Assembly: GCF_016908935.1 (NCBI RefSeq)
Contig: NZ_JAFBEV010000008.1
Span: forward strand, 45,274 to 109,273
Origin: Sporolactobacillus spathodeae
GTDB lineage: Bacteria > Bacillota > Bacilli > Bacillales > Sporolactobacillaceae
Direction of reading: 5' to 3'
DNA: 64,000 nucleotides
Position numbers and translations under genes: made by a program. Below the pieces are notes generated by a model. The model was given only the letters and a program-made list of their open reading frames with translations, was not told the DNA's origin and made no database searches. Positions 56,541 through 64,000 of the stretch are shown in pieces; position 1 is the stretch's first letter, and every line of letters begins with the position of its first letter.

Positions 56541-58064
56541 GTGACCTATATTCGCACGGATTCGATGACCATACATTATACGTATCTTCAAGGGTTACCC
56601 GGGCATCCGACGCTCGTGTGTCTTCATGGGTTAGGCCAGGATCACACGGTCTGGCGGAAAATGTTGTCGCGGCTCGATCCGGCGTTCGGCTGGCTTGTCT
56701 ACGATCTGCCCGGACATGGGTTGCATCCGAATGCTAGCGATCCTTTGGCTGTAAGCGCTTGTGTCCGTCAACTTAAGGATTTAATCGATTATCTGCATCT
56801 TGAAAAAATTGATCTGGTTGGTCACCGATTCGGCTCTTATCTTGCGATGCAATTTGCCTTGTCGTATCCAGCGGCTGTTCAATCACTAACGCTGATCGCT
56901 TTTCCTTTTTCCATTGGAAACAGTGATTACGCGCGTGATATCGCGTCTAGTGCGCAATTGCTTGCTGTTGACCGGGAACTCTATGAGAAAAAGTTGCTGA
57001 TTGATGGCTTGCATTCGCTGACGCTCAGCAACGCGCGAACACTGCTTCAGGCGCTGCGCCACGTCAACAATCGTGCCTTAACTGAGCCGCTGCTTGATCT
57101 GATCGCACGCTATCACACGCCAGGTGAGGCGATCGTCCAGCTCCTCCAGAGTCTGCAGCAGCCAGTGCTGTTTCTGCAAGGCGAGTATGATCCAACTTTT
57201 CCAACGACGCTGGCGATGCTACTCAGCCATTACGCGCCGATCAGCCAACTGATGGTCATTCCAGATTCTTCTTACTTTGTTCAGCTGGAACGGCCGAATC
57301 GCGTCGCTCAGCGAATTAACCAATTTCTTGGCGGCAACCTTTTTCCCGCTGCACTGACGATGCGGAGCGAAACTTCAGCCTTCTTGCGAGCCATCATGAA
57401 CAAAGTCAGTCTCCCGCGCGCTATCCGTAGCCGGAAGCTGAGCCTGTCGCTAATGCAGGAAAAATCCGCGGTTTCTTGGAATGGTCTTGAAGTTGACGGC
57501 AAATGGACCCAGCGTTGCGCCCGCGAGATTTTGCTTTATCTGATCATGAACGATGGCGCGGTCAAGCGCGACAGCCTGATCGATGCTTTCTATCCAGAGG
57601 CCGACTTGGAACAGGCGCGCAATCAGCTGCGCGTGCAGCTGAGCCATCTGAACCAGCAATTTTCCACGCAAGATGCGCCAGAGCTCAAGGATGTGCTGCT
57701 GATCACGCGTGACTCGATCGGGCTAAATGCCGACGGACGCTGCGACCTCGCCGATTATCTGGACGCGATCGATCAGCTGCTCTGGTCCTCCGCGCCGCTT
57801 CCTGAGCGCTGCGACCTTTTTCTCGATTTTCTGGCGGATTATCAGCCGAATTGGTTCAGCGGATTCCGCAGCGCATGGGGCCTCGAGCTGGCGCAAAATC
57901 TGAGGAGCAAACTGGCCCAATTGCTCGCCTCGTTGCTTGCCGCAGCAAAGGAAGCAGGCGAACCCGAGCTGATGCGGCGCCTCTTGACTGTGGCCAAAAA
58001 AGTGGAACCCTACCGCGGATTCGCCAAAGAATGGGCCCGCGCCGCGCATAGTATCGAAAAGTGA
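56541..58064 (+). CDS. Second pseudo-hydrolase/SARP-like fusion
   Basis: Paralogue of the preceding protein, beginning 39 bases after its stop. GGGGG lies 8 bases before a GTG at 56541 (frame opens at 56526); with this start the length is 507 residues and its catalytic positions align one-to-one with the first protein. The elbow is G-H-R96-F-G: Arg replaces the serine nucleophile. D217 (GEYDPTFP) is kept, and Tyr 245 (SSYFVQLERP) replaces the His. The C-terminal half has VSWNGLEVDGKWTQRCAREILLYL, ARNQLRVQLSHLNQQF and VEPYRGFAKEW, as in the paralogue. It is expected to be inactive as a hydrolase. The two are probably cotranscribed. Confidence 0.8.
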   Translation: MTYIRTDSMTIHYTYLQGLPGHPTLVCLHGLGQDHTVWRKMLSRLDPAFGWLVYDLPGHGLHPNASDPLAVSACVRQLKDLIDYLHLEKIDLVGHRFGSYLAMQFALSYPAAVQSLTLIAFPFSIGNSDYARDIASSAQLLAVDRELYEKKLLIDGLHSLTLSNARTLLQALRHVNNRALTEPLLDLIARYHTPGEAIVQLLQSLQQPVLFLQGEYDPTFPTTLAMLLSHYAPISQLMVIPDSSYFVQLERPNRVAQRINQFLGGNLFPAALTMRSETSAFLRAIMNKVSLPRAIRSRKLSLSLMQEKSAVSWNGLEVDGKWTQRCAREILLYLIMNDGAVKRDSLIDAFYPEADLEQARNQLRVQLSHLNQQFSTQDAPELKDVLLITRDSIGLNADGRCDLADYLDAIDQLLWSSAPLPERCDLFLDFLADYQPNWFSGFRSAWGLELAQNLRSKLAQLLASLLAAAKEAGEPELMRRLLTVAKKVEPYRGFAKEWARAAHSIEK

Positions 58065-58118
58065 CGCTCTGTTTTGGTGCGCGTGATCGATGCGGCATAA
58101 ATTCAGAAATGAGGCCGC

Positions 58119-58166
58119 AATTTAGCGCTCTTTCCAAGTGAAATTCGGAAAGAGCGCTAAATTTTT
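58119..58166 (+). terminator. Intrinsic terminator of the pseudo-hydrolase operon
   Basis: A 17-bp stem (AATTTAGCGCTCTTTCC and its complement) with a loop of about 11 bases is followed by TTTTTG. It lies 55 bases after the second fusion gene. Confidence 0.9.
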
Positions 58167-58261
58167 GATCTAATTGGCGAGTCGCTTGGGGTTATTGGAC
58201 ACTGGCTTGTAACGATTGAATGCAAGTACGAAAAATATAGATTGAGCTTGATAATATGAAG

Positions 58262-58348
58262 CGATCGGCGTAACGCCGATCGTCCCCGTATTTGAGATAA
58301 AGTCAGATAAAAGCTTAAAAAAAGAAGCGATCGGCATCATGCCGATCG
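58262..58348 (-). terminator. Two similar hairpins downstream of fabZ; the first is an intrinsic terminator
   Basis: Reading out of fabZ, the hairpin CGATCGGCAT/ATGCCGATCG (58328-58348) is followed by CTTCTTTTTTT and is a good terminator. About 65 bases further on is a near-copy, CGATCGGCGT/ACGCCGATCG (58262-58281), without a T tract. Confidence 0.85.
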
Positions 58349-58359
58349 TCTCAGTTCTA

Positions 58360-58791
58360 TTATTCTGCTGCTTTGAGGGCGAACATCATTTCGGCCTCGC
58401 AGACGACTTGGCCGTCTACTGAGGCGGTGCCTTTGGCTTTGGCAAAGCCGGCACGGAATCGGACGATTTCCGATTCGAGGCGCAGCTGGTCGCCGGGGCG
58501 TACCTGATCTTTGAACCGGCATTTGTCGATGCCGGCGTAGAGCGTCAACATATTGTCCTTTTGACCGGCATGTAGGACGGCAATTCCGGCCACCTGGGCC
58601 AACGCCTCAACAATCAGGACACCTGGCATAATCGGGTAATCAGGAAAGTGGCCTTGGAAAAAGGGCTCGTTCGCCGATACATTTTTAATTCCTACTGCTC
58701 GAACGCCATCTTCAACTTCGAGCACGCGATCCACGAGCAAAAATGGGTAGCGGTGGGGCAATATTTTTTTTATTTCATCAATCGTCAGCAT
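58360..58791 (-). CDS. fabZ: 3-hydroxyacyl-ACP dehydratase
   Basis: From the ATG at 58791 the protein has 143 residues, as FabZ of Bacillus; the longer frame to 58842 adds an unconserved stretch. The hot-dog fold motifs are [32 protein letters not shown] (catalytic H48) and E62 in IVEALAQ. It dehydrates 3-hydroxyacyl-ACP in fatty acid elongation. The gene ends the flhO-flhP-fabZ run, as in B. subtilis. No strong ribosome binding site precedes the ATG. Confidence 0.95.
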   Translation of the reverse strand: MLTIDEIKKILPHRYPFLLVDRVLEVEDGVRAVGIKNVSANEPFFQGHFPDYPIMPGVLIVEALAQVAGIAVLHAGQKDNMLTLYAGIDKCRFKDQVRPGDQLRLESEIVRFRAGFAKAKGTASVDGQVVCEAEMMFALKAAE

Positions 58792-58938
58792 AGATTTCGC
58801 GGCCGGCAATGCGCGGCCGCTCGCTCCCTTCTGTCTGTTCAAATTGAGAGAAACAAGTCCGCTCGATCAAGCCACGCAGCGGCCTGGCTTTTCCATTTGA
58901 GCAGTATGCCTCTCTTTTTTCTCAGCTATTCGCTTCAA

Positions 58939-59772
58939 TCAGTGCAACAATCCGTTGACGAGCCCGGACATCTGATCGCTCATTGAAATCGACCGGGCAT
59001 TCATCTGGTAATTGCGCTCCAGATTGATTAGATTGGTCATCTCATCGGTCAAATCAACGTTTGATCCTTCGAGCTTTCCTTGAGCGACCGAACCATTCGC
59101 TGCATTGGCCGGCTGCACGACCTGGTTCAGACCAATCCCGAGGCTGCCAAGATTCGGCAGTGTAAACAAGCTATCGCCTTGGCTTTTCAGAAGCTGCGGT
59201 CGGTTGATCTGGACGATGCCGAGACGGCCGGCATTCACGCGCGCGCCGCTGGGCATGACGGCAGTCACATCGCCGGCACTGCTAATTTGCACATCGCTGT
59301 AACCGGCGGGCAGCGTCATTGGCTGGCCATTGGCGCCGAGTACTGCTTGCCCGCTTTTGGTCAGCAGACGCAAGCGATTGCCGCCGGCCGGCTCGGTGTT
59401 AAAATTTCCGGCGCGCGTATAGGCAGTCGCTCCATTGAGACTGACCGTAAAATATTGTTGATCATTGGTCAGCGCTAAATCAAGCGGATTTCCGGTTTGC
59501 TGCAGCGCGCCCGCTGACGTGTCCAGCTGCGTGTCGCCGACCTTCGCTCCGGATCCGAGGCGAATGCCGTTTGGTGTCAGTCGATTCGCTTGATCTAATT
59601 TATCGTCGCCCGGCGTTATATTGTTGAGTGACTGCACGAGCAAGTCGCTGAAATTGGCACTGCGACTTTTATAGCCTGTTGTGTCTACATTGGCGATGTT
59701 ATTGGCGACAGTCGATAGCTGCTGCTGAATCTGGCCAAGTGTGACCGCTGTATCAAGCATCTGCTGCTGCAT
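58939..59772 (-). CDS. flhP: Flagellar hook-basal body protein FlhP
   Basis: The start is the ATG at 59772 with AGGTG upstream (frame opens at 59781 with a GTG). The product of about 277 residues has the conserved N-terminal motif of rod/hook proteins NNIANVDTTGYKSRSANF, a central beta domain and the C-terminal motif EGSNVDLTDEMTNLINLERNYQMN. This is the FlgG-like family of distal rod proteins; FlhO and FlhP are the rod pair in Bacillus. It follows flhO and suggests the organism is flagellated. Length is normal. Confidence 0.93.
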   Translation of the reverse strand: MQQQMLDTAVTLGQIQQQLSTVANNIANVDTTGYKSRSANFSDLLVQSLNNITPGDDKLDQANRLTPNGIRLGSGAKVGDTQLDTSAGALQQTGNPLDLALTNDQQYFTVSLNGATAYTRAGNFNTEPAGGNRLRLLTKSGQAVLGANGQPMTLPAGYSDVQISSAGDVTAVMPSGARVNAGRLGIVQINRPQLLKSQGDSLFTLPNLGSLGIGLNQVVQPANAANGSVAQGKLEGSNVDLTDEMTNLINLERNYQMNARSISMSDQMSGLVNGLLH

Positions 59773-59953
59773 GGGATTCACCTGCTTTTTGCGAGATTAA
59801 TTGCGCTGTTCGGTTTGATTCTGGAAAGTTTAGCTAAGCCAATTTCAACAATTGCGCTCCGGCTGCTCGCTTGCCGCGGGCAGTACCGGGGCCCATTCGC
59901 TAAATTTTTCACACAAACTCATATATATTTTTTACCGCTCAAGCTGTCAGCTG

Positions 59954-60769
59954 TTAGTTAATGCGACCGACTTGATTGACAGCCTTGTCCAATGTGTTGT
60001 CGAGAATCAGCAGCACTTTCTGATTGGCTTCAAACGAGCGATAAGCGCCCATCATGTCGGTCATCGTTTCATCGGGCGACACATTGGAGCCTTCCAGCGA
60101 GCCTTGCTTCAGTTGATAGGCGACATTTGCCTGGCCGGTGGCTGACGGTAGCGTCCCGTTCTGCAGCCGGTACAGACCGCCGCCCTCTTTCACGAGCTGA
60201 TTCGTGTTGGCCGCATAGCTGACACCTATCTGTCCGAGCTGGGCACCGCTCGCGCTATTGGTGATTGTCCCGTCGCTCGCAACCTGAATATCTTCCGAAT
60301 TGACCCGAATAGGATTGCCATTCGTATCCAGCACTTTATCACCGGCGTCATCGGTCAGCTGGCCCGCCGCGTTGAGCGTAAAATGCCCGTCTCGAGTATA
60401 GCGAACCGCTCCCGCGGGTGTTTGCACGCTGAAAAGCAAGGCGCCTTCCTGAGCACCGGTTGTCGGATTGACCGGCAGCTGATTGGTCACAAGCGCAACG
60501 TCCGTTTTCTTGCCGGTATCCGTCAGCGTGCCTTGAGAAAAGTCGGGGACCGTTTCCTCAGCGTACACGCCAGTCGGCAAGTCGCCGATATTGGCTACAG
60601 GTGTATCGCCGCCGATCCGCTGCATCAACATTTCCGGAAACGCGCGCAGCTTCGTATTGTCCTGCTTATAGCCTGGCGTATCCATATTGTTCAGGTTATT
60701 TGATAAAATTTCCTGGCGGCGCTGCTCGGCAATCATGCCGGAAGCTGCTGTGTATAATCCGCTTATCAT
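59954..60769 (-). CDS. flhO: Flagellar hook-basal body protein FlhO
   Basis: The 271-residue protein begins MISGLYTAASGMIAEQRRQE, then LSNNLNNMDTPGYKQDN, the family's N-terminal rod motif, and ends with EGSNVSPDETMTDMMGAYRSFEANQKVL, the C-terminal coiled-coil signature. It is the FlgF/FlgG-like proximal partner of FlhP in the rod. It lies just downstream of mbl and upstream of flhP, matching the B. subtilis order. A GGCGGGTG motif precedes the ATG. Confidence 0.93.
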   Translation of the reverse strand: MISGLYTAASGMIAEQRRQEILSNNLNNMDTPGYKQDNTKLRAFPEMLMQRIGGDTPVANIGDLPTGVYAEETVPDFSQGTLTDTGKKTDVALVTNQLPVNPTTGAQEGALLFSVQTPAGAVRYTRDGHFTLNAAGQLTDDAGDKVLDTNGNPIRVNSEDIQVASDGTITNSASGAQLGQIGVSYAANTNQLVKEGGGLYRLQNGTLPSATGQANVAYQLKQGSLEGSNVSPDETMTDMMGAYRSFEANQKVLLILDNTLDKAVNQVGRIN

Positions 60770-60844
60770 CAGGAAGTCACCCGCCTTTCTTTTTCAAAAA
60801 TGGTAAATATTTTCCGTTATATAGCGCAAAAGCGCAAAAAGCGA

Positions 60845-61846
60845 TTAATTCGCTTTGCGCTTCGGCAACTTATCCAAGTGTTCGAGCATTTTGCCGGCAC
60901 CCTCAACCACACAGGTCATTGGGTTTTCCGCAACAACAACCGGCACTTTCAATTCGCTGGCAAGCAGCTGGTCAATGCCGTGGAGCTGCGCCCCGCCGCC
61001 GGTGATGATAACACCGCGGTCAATGATGTCCGCGGAGAGTTCAGGCGGCGTTTGTTCGAGCACATTTTTTGCTGCACGCACGAGCTGTGCCACAGAATCA
61101 GCGAGCGCTTCTTCAATCTCGTTCGAGTGAACCGTCTGCGTTTTCGGCAGACCGGTCACCATATCGCGACCACGAATATCCATGCTTTCGTCGCGGGCAT
61201 TTTTGAAGACCGTGCCGACCTGGATTTTAATCTGTTCGGCAGTCCGTTCACCAATCAGCAATTTATATTTCTTTTTGATATAATTTAAAATTTCACGGTC
61301 GAATTTATCGCCAGCAAGCTTGATGGACTGGGAGGTGACAATATCGCCCATTGACAGAACCGCAATATCCGTCGTTCCGCCGCCAATGTCAATTACCATA
61401 TTGCCGCTTGGCTGGAAGATGTCCATACCTGCGCCGACAGCAGCCACTTTCGGCTCTTCTTCGAGGTAGACTTCCTTGCCACCGCTGCGTTCGGCAGCCT
61501 GACGAATCGCTTTCTGTTCAACAGAAGTAATATGCGTCGGTGTGCAGATCAGGATTCTCGGTTTCTTCAAGAAGCCTTTCACATTTATTTTATTGATAAA
61601 ATGTGTCAACATCATTTCAGTGATTTCAAAGTCAGCGATTACGCCGTCGCGAAGCGGCCGGATCGCAACGATGTTGCCAGGCGTTCTGCCGACCATTCGC
61701 CTTGCTTCTTCGCCAACAGCCAGCATTTGTTTCGTATCCGTGTCCAAAGCAATAACGGACGGTTCATTTAGGACAATCCCTTGTCCTTTCACATAAATCA
61801 GTACGTTCGCGGTTCCGAGATCTATTCCAATGTCTCTTGAAAACAC
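60845..61846 (-). CDS. mbl: MreB-like actin homologue Mbl
   Basis: The 333-residue actin-fold protein starts with a GTG (GGGAGG upstream): FSRDIGIDLGTANVLIYVKG. It has phosphate-binding VIDIGGGTTDIAVLS, the adenosine motif IITGGGAQLHGIDQLL and VLEQTPPELSADI. It polymerises under the membrane and guides lateral wall synthesis. Between spoIIID and flhO it is Mbl by position, as in Bacillus, rather than MreB or MreBH. The 5' UTR has a CTAGGT/ACCTAG palindrome (61870-61886), and TAAAAT with TGC upstream (61914-61909) may be its -10. Confidence 0.95.
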   Translation of the reverse strand: MFSRDIGIDLGTANVLIYVKGQGIVLNEPSVIALDTDTKQMLAVGEEARRMVGRTPGNIVAIRPLRDGVIADFEITEMMLTHFINKINVKGFLKKPRILICTPTHITSVEQKAIRQAAERSGGKEVYLEEEPKVAAVGAGMDIFQPSGNMVIDIGGGTTDIAVLSMGDIVTSQSIKLAGDKFDREILNYIKKKYKLLIGERTAEQIKIQVGTVFKNARDESMDIRGRDMVTGLPKTQTVHSNEIEEALADSVAQLVRAAKNVLEQTPPELSADIIDRGVIITGGGAQLHGIDQLLASELKVPVVVAENPMTCVVEGAGKMLEHLDKLPKRKAN

Positions 61847-62748
61847 TCCATTATCCTCCCTGCAGCTTGCTAGGTAAACGACCTAGGACAATTATCATTC
61901 ATTATTTCATTTTAGCATAAAAACCTTGACACATGGAAGCAGTCGAAAAAAATACATATTGTTATCTTTTTGTCAAATAAAGTCGGATTTTTTGCTATGT
62001 ATGGTATTGGGAAAACGCCGAAGGAAAAGGGCTGCGGTTGCGGGCAGTGCGGGAACCTGCTCAGACAAGTGAATGATCGTTAAATTGGAAAAGCGATTTT
62101 CGGAAAAAACTTGGCGTAATAAAAACCTTTCTGAAACAATTTCGCACCGATCAAGGGCTTACCGCAGACGCCGCGCGTCTCCTCGGACAGGCTGGAATCT
62201 GCGGGGTCTCGTGGCTCACTGTTCCCGCAGGCGTCTCGTACATTTCCTTTTGGTAAGACAAACAATAATAAATTTAAACATAGCTTTAGGAAAAGGGCTC
62301 TGATCGCGGGCAGTGCGGGAACCCCGCTCAGACAAGTGAATGATCGTTAAATTGGAAAAACGATTTTCGGAAAAAACTTGGCGCTGCCATGACCATTTGC
62401 AACAATGACGCTTTGGCGGCTAGCTTGGCGCGGGTAAGACGGAGCCTCGCAAAAACGAATAATCCTTTCGTTGGCAAAGCAATGCTGAGAAAAGAATGAC
62501 GGGCTCAGCGCTTGGGATGAGCCCGCATTCCTTGTTTGTTCATTTTTCGATATCGGTAATTTGCTGACTGTTTCACTTAGCCTGCACGCACTTCCTTTCT
62601 AGTGATCAAGGCGGACTCCGACTTATTTTTTTGTAACAATCAGTCGTTGGCGAAAACAGGGTTTCTTTCGGTTTCATTTATGTGAGGTTCCCCCGCCGAG
62701 GAACATGGGTGTGTTGACTGCAGATAGGGTAGGGAAGCATTCGGGGAT
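61847..62748. repeat. Non-coding region with a 95-bp direct repeat and a REP-like palindrome
   Basis: Two near-identical copies of about 95 bp lie 266 bases apart (62023-62116 and 62289-62383), both running from GGAAAAGGGCT through CAGACAAGTGAATGATCG to AAAAAACTTGGCG. Between them (about 62150-62235) is a GC-rich segment with CCGCAGACGCC and complementary CCCGCAGGCGTCTCG, resembling the intergenic palindromes spread through many Bacillaceae genomes. A further GGGCTCA/TGAGCCC hairpin lies near 62504-62524. No gene was found. Confidence 0.75.
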
Positions 62749-63033
62749 TCAGTTTTGGACGGCCTGTTCGTTGTGCTCACTTTCGGCGTCTTTCTGATAC
62801 TTCAGTCGTGTCGCCTCTCCCCCGCGCAAATGACGGATTTGTTTGTGATAATCGAGCACATTTTTTACTTCATTCGCGAGTTCCGGATTGATATTCGGCA
62901 GTCGCTCCGTCAGGTCTTTATGGACCGTGCTCTTCGACACACCGAATTCTTTGGCGATGACTCGAACCGTCTTCTTCGTCTCCACGATATGCTTTCCAAT
63001 CTTGATCGTACGCTCTTTGATGTAGTCATGCAC
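62749..63033 (-). CDS. spoIIID: Sporulation transcription factor SpoIIID
   Basis: The 94-residue DNA-binding protein starts MHDYIKERTIKIGKHIVE and has the helix-turn-helix TVRVIAKEFGVSKSTVHKDL (residues 22-41) followed by the NPELANEVKNVL helix and a basic tail, closely like SpoIIID of Bacillus. It is made in the mother cell under sigma E and tunes the switch to sigma K. A clear AGGAGG precedes the ATG. Its presence shows that the host sporulates. Position upstream of mbl is as in Bacillus. Confidence 0.96.
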   Translation of the reverse strand: MHDYIKERTIKIGKHIVETKKTVRVIAKEFGVSKSTVHKDLTERLPNINPELANEVKNVLDYHKQIRHLRGGEATRLKYQKDAESEHNEQAVQN

Positions 63034-63252
63034 ACCACTCGCCTCCTGTTAATCTGAAGATGCGAAATGAGACAATGTATGGAGGGAAACGGAAACAAAC
63101 GCTCAAACTCGTTTCAAGCCCGCCGCGCTCACCTCGAAACCCCGTATGTGAGTTTGTAACATCTTATTAAACGAGTCTCCGTTATATGCCAAAAAATCAA
63201 GTGGGACAAGGGATCACGCAGGTTTCAAAGGCATGCGAAATGGACGGGAAAT

Positions 63253-63688
63253 GGAGAAAGAACTTTCCCGGTTGCGCTTGAGGGGAAAGTTCTTCCTTCT
63301 TTGGGTTGAGATGGAAGGATTTTTCTTCGGAGCTGGGGAAAAATCCTGCCCGCTTTTAATGGGAGTGGAAAGAACTTTCCCGGTTGCACTCAAGGGGAAA
63401 GTTCTTCCTTTTTTGGATTGAGATGGAAAGATTTTTCTATGGTGCTAAGGAGAAAAATTCCTGCCCACTTTTGATGGGAGTGGAAAGAACTTTCCCAGTT
63501 GCGCTCAAGGGGAAAGTTCTTCCTTTTTTGGATTGAGATGGAGGGATTTTTCTATGGTGCTAAGGAGAAAAATCCTGCCCGCTTTTAATGGGAGTGGAAA
63601 GAACTTTCCCAGTTGTGCTCAAAGGGAAAGTTCTTCCTTTTTTGGATTGAGATGGAAGGATTTTTCTTTGAAAAATCCTATCTGTATC
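63253..63688. repeat. Tandem array of 112-115 bp units with two hairpins each
   Basis: Almost four copies follow one another; the motif AAGAACTTTCCC begins at about 63258, 63370, 63485 and 63599. Each unit contains a hairpin with arms AAGAACTTTCCC/GGGAAAGTTCTT and a second one with arms GGATTTTTC/GAAAAATCC (imperfect in one unit). The last copy is shortened. No ribosome binding site or gene-like codon bias is seen, so the short frames inside are not supported. Confidence 0.9.
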
Positions 63689-63722
63689 ACCGCATTTCAT
63701 AGAAAGTTTAGGTTAGCTGGAA

Positions 63723-64000
63723 TTCGGTCTAACTCCTGTTTTTCGGTCTAACTTTTCGCGGGTTCGGTCTAACTTTTTCACGGTTCGGCCTAACTTATTC
63801 TCGCTTCGGTCTAACTCTGGATTTTCGGTCTAACTTTTCGCGGGTTCGGTCTAACTTTTTCTCGCTTCGGTCTAACTCCTGTTTTTCGGTCTAACTTTTC
63901 GCGGGTTCGGTCTAACTTTTTCATGGTTCGGTCTAACTTTTCCTCGTTTCGGTCTAACTCTGGATTTTCGGTCTAACTTTTTACGGATTCGGTCTAACTT
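63723..64000. repeat. Tandem array of 19-21 bp units with core TTCGGTCTAACT, cut by window end
   Basis: Fourteen copies of TTCGGTCTAACT (one TTCGGCCTAACT) are seen before the window ends. Tails alternate in the order CCTGTTT or CTGGATT (19-bp units), TTTCGCGGG, TTTTTCACGG-like and TTTCTCGC-like (21-bp units), giving a super-period of about 82 bases. The core differs from that of the array at 53.9-54.2 kb only in the middle (GTCTAACT versus GTGCGACT). Confidence 0.9.

Noticed and set aside
61847..62748. Structured RNA or riboswitch upstream of mbl.
   Set aside because: Only direct repeats and a REP-like palindrome are seen; no known riboswitch pattern and most of the region is far from the mbl start.
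63233..63751. Small proteins encoded inside the 113-bp repeats.
   Set aside because: Frames only reflect the repeated DNA; no ribosome binding sites and no conserved product.
63723..64000. CRISPR array.
   Set aside because: Period of only 19-21 bases with recurring tails and no spacers.

Overview
The window comes from a low-GC Gram-positive spore-former of the order Bacillales. The right end carries fabZ, flhP, flhO, mbl and spoIIID, all on the minus strand, in the order known from Bacillus subtilis. A Sporolactobacillus-like lineage is possible, but that is inference only. Base composition changes along the window: the polysaccharide and insertion-sequence regions are AT-rich, while the stretch from about 51 kb to the end is clearly GC-richer and looks like stable backbone.

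Layout. (1) 1-15.3 kb, minus strand: exopolysaccharide locus A. It begins with a chain-length/tyrosine-kinase/phosphatase module (CapA-, CapB- and YwqE-type), followed by a C-terminally truncated UDP-glucose dehydrogenase, a priming sugar transferase, decayed rmlA and rmlC remnants, a Cps2T-like rhamnosyltransferase, several glycosyltransferases, an acetyltransferase and a flippase cut by the window edge. An IS30-family transposase remnant splits it, and a GT39 membrane glycosyltransferase sits just upstream. (2) 15.8-27.7 kb: mostly exported or membrane proteins (YhgE/Pip, a class A beta-lactamase-like serine hydrolase, a 3D-domain protein, a GH25 lysozyme with SH3b repeats, an unrecognised secreted protein, a thermonuclease, a C39-like peptidase), plus a Gtf3-like glycosyltransferase. 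(3) 27.6-36.4 kb: a graveyard of nested mobile elements: one apparently intact IS1595-family copy with an exact 8-bp target duplication, an IS5/DUF772 transposase pseudogene, IS21-family ends and istA, two broken tyrosine recombinases, an IS66 remnant, and a 368-bp MITE-like element with a 5-bp target duplication. An acyltransferase-3 gene survives among them. (4) 36.4-50.4 kb, minus strand: exopolysaccharide locus B with ugd, galU, a priming transferase, glycosyltransferases, Wzy, the complete rmlACBD set and Wzx. (5) 51.2-58.1 kb: a degenerate HPr-kinase-like protein coupled to a 66-residue protein, an allantoinase-like amidohydrolase, a tandem repeat array, a small protein, and two tandem proteins in which an alpha/beta-hydrolase fold without its serine nucleophile is fused to a SARP-like regulatory half. 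(6) 58.4-64 kb: fabZ-flhP-flhO-mbl-spoIIID followed by two further tandem repeat arrays.

How the genes fit together. Locus B can supply UDP-glucose, UDP-glucuronate and dTDP-rhamnose and has its own priming, polymerisation and export genes. Locus A has lost its rml genes and the C-terminal domain of its Ugd but keeps the CapAB-type kinase module and a rhamnosyltransferase. The two loci therefore look interdependent: B supplies precursors, and A supplies phosphoregulation and additional glycosyltransferases. The best candidate for an undescribed system is the pair of pseudo-hydrolase/SARP-like fusions at 55-58 kb, which could be ligand-sensing transcription factors. The repeat arrays at 54, 63.4 and 63.9 kb are the most unusual non-coding structures.
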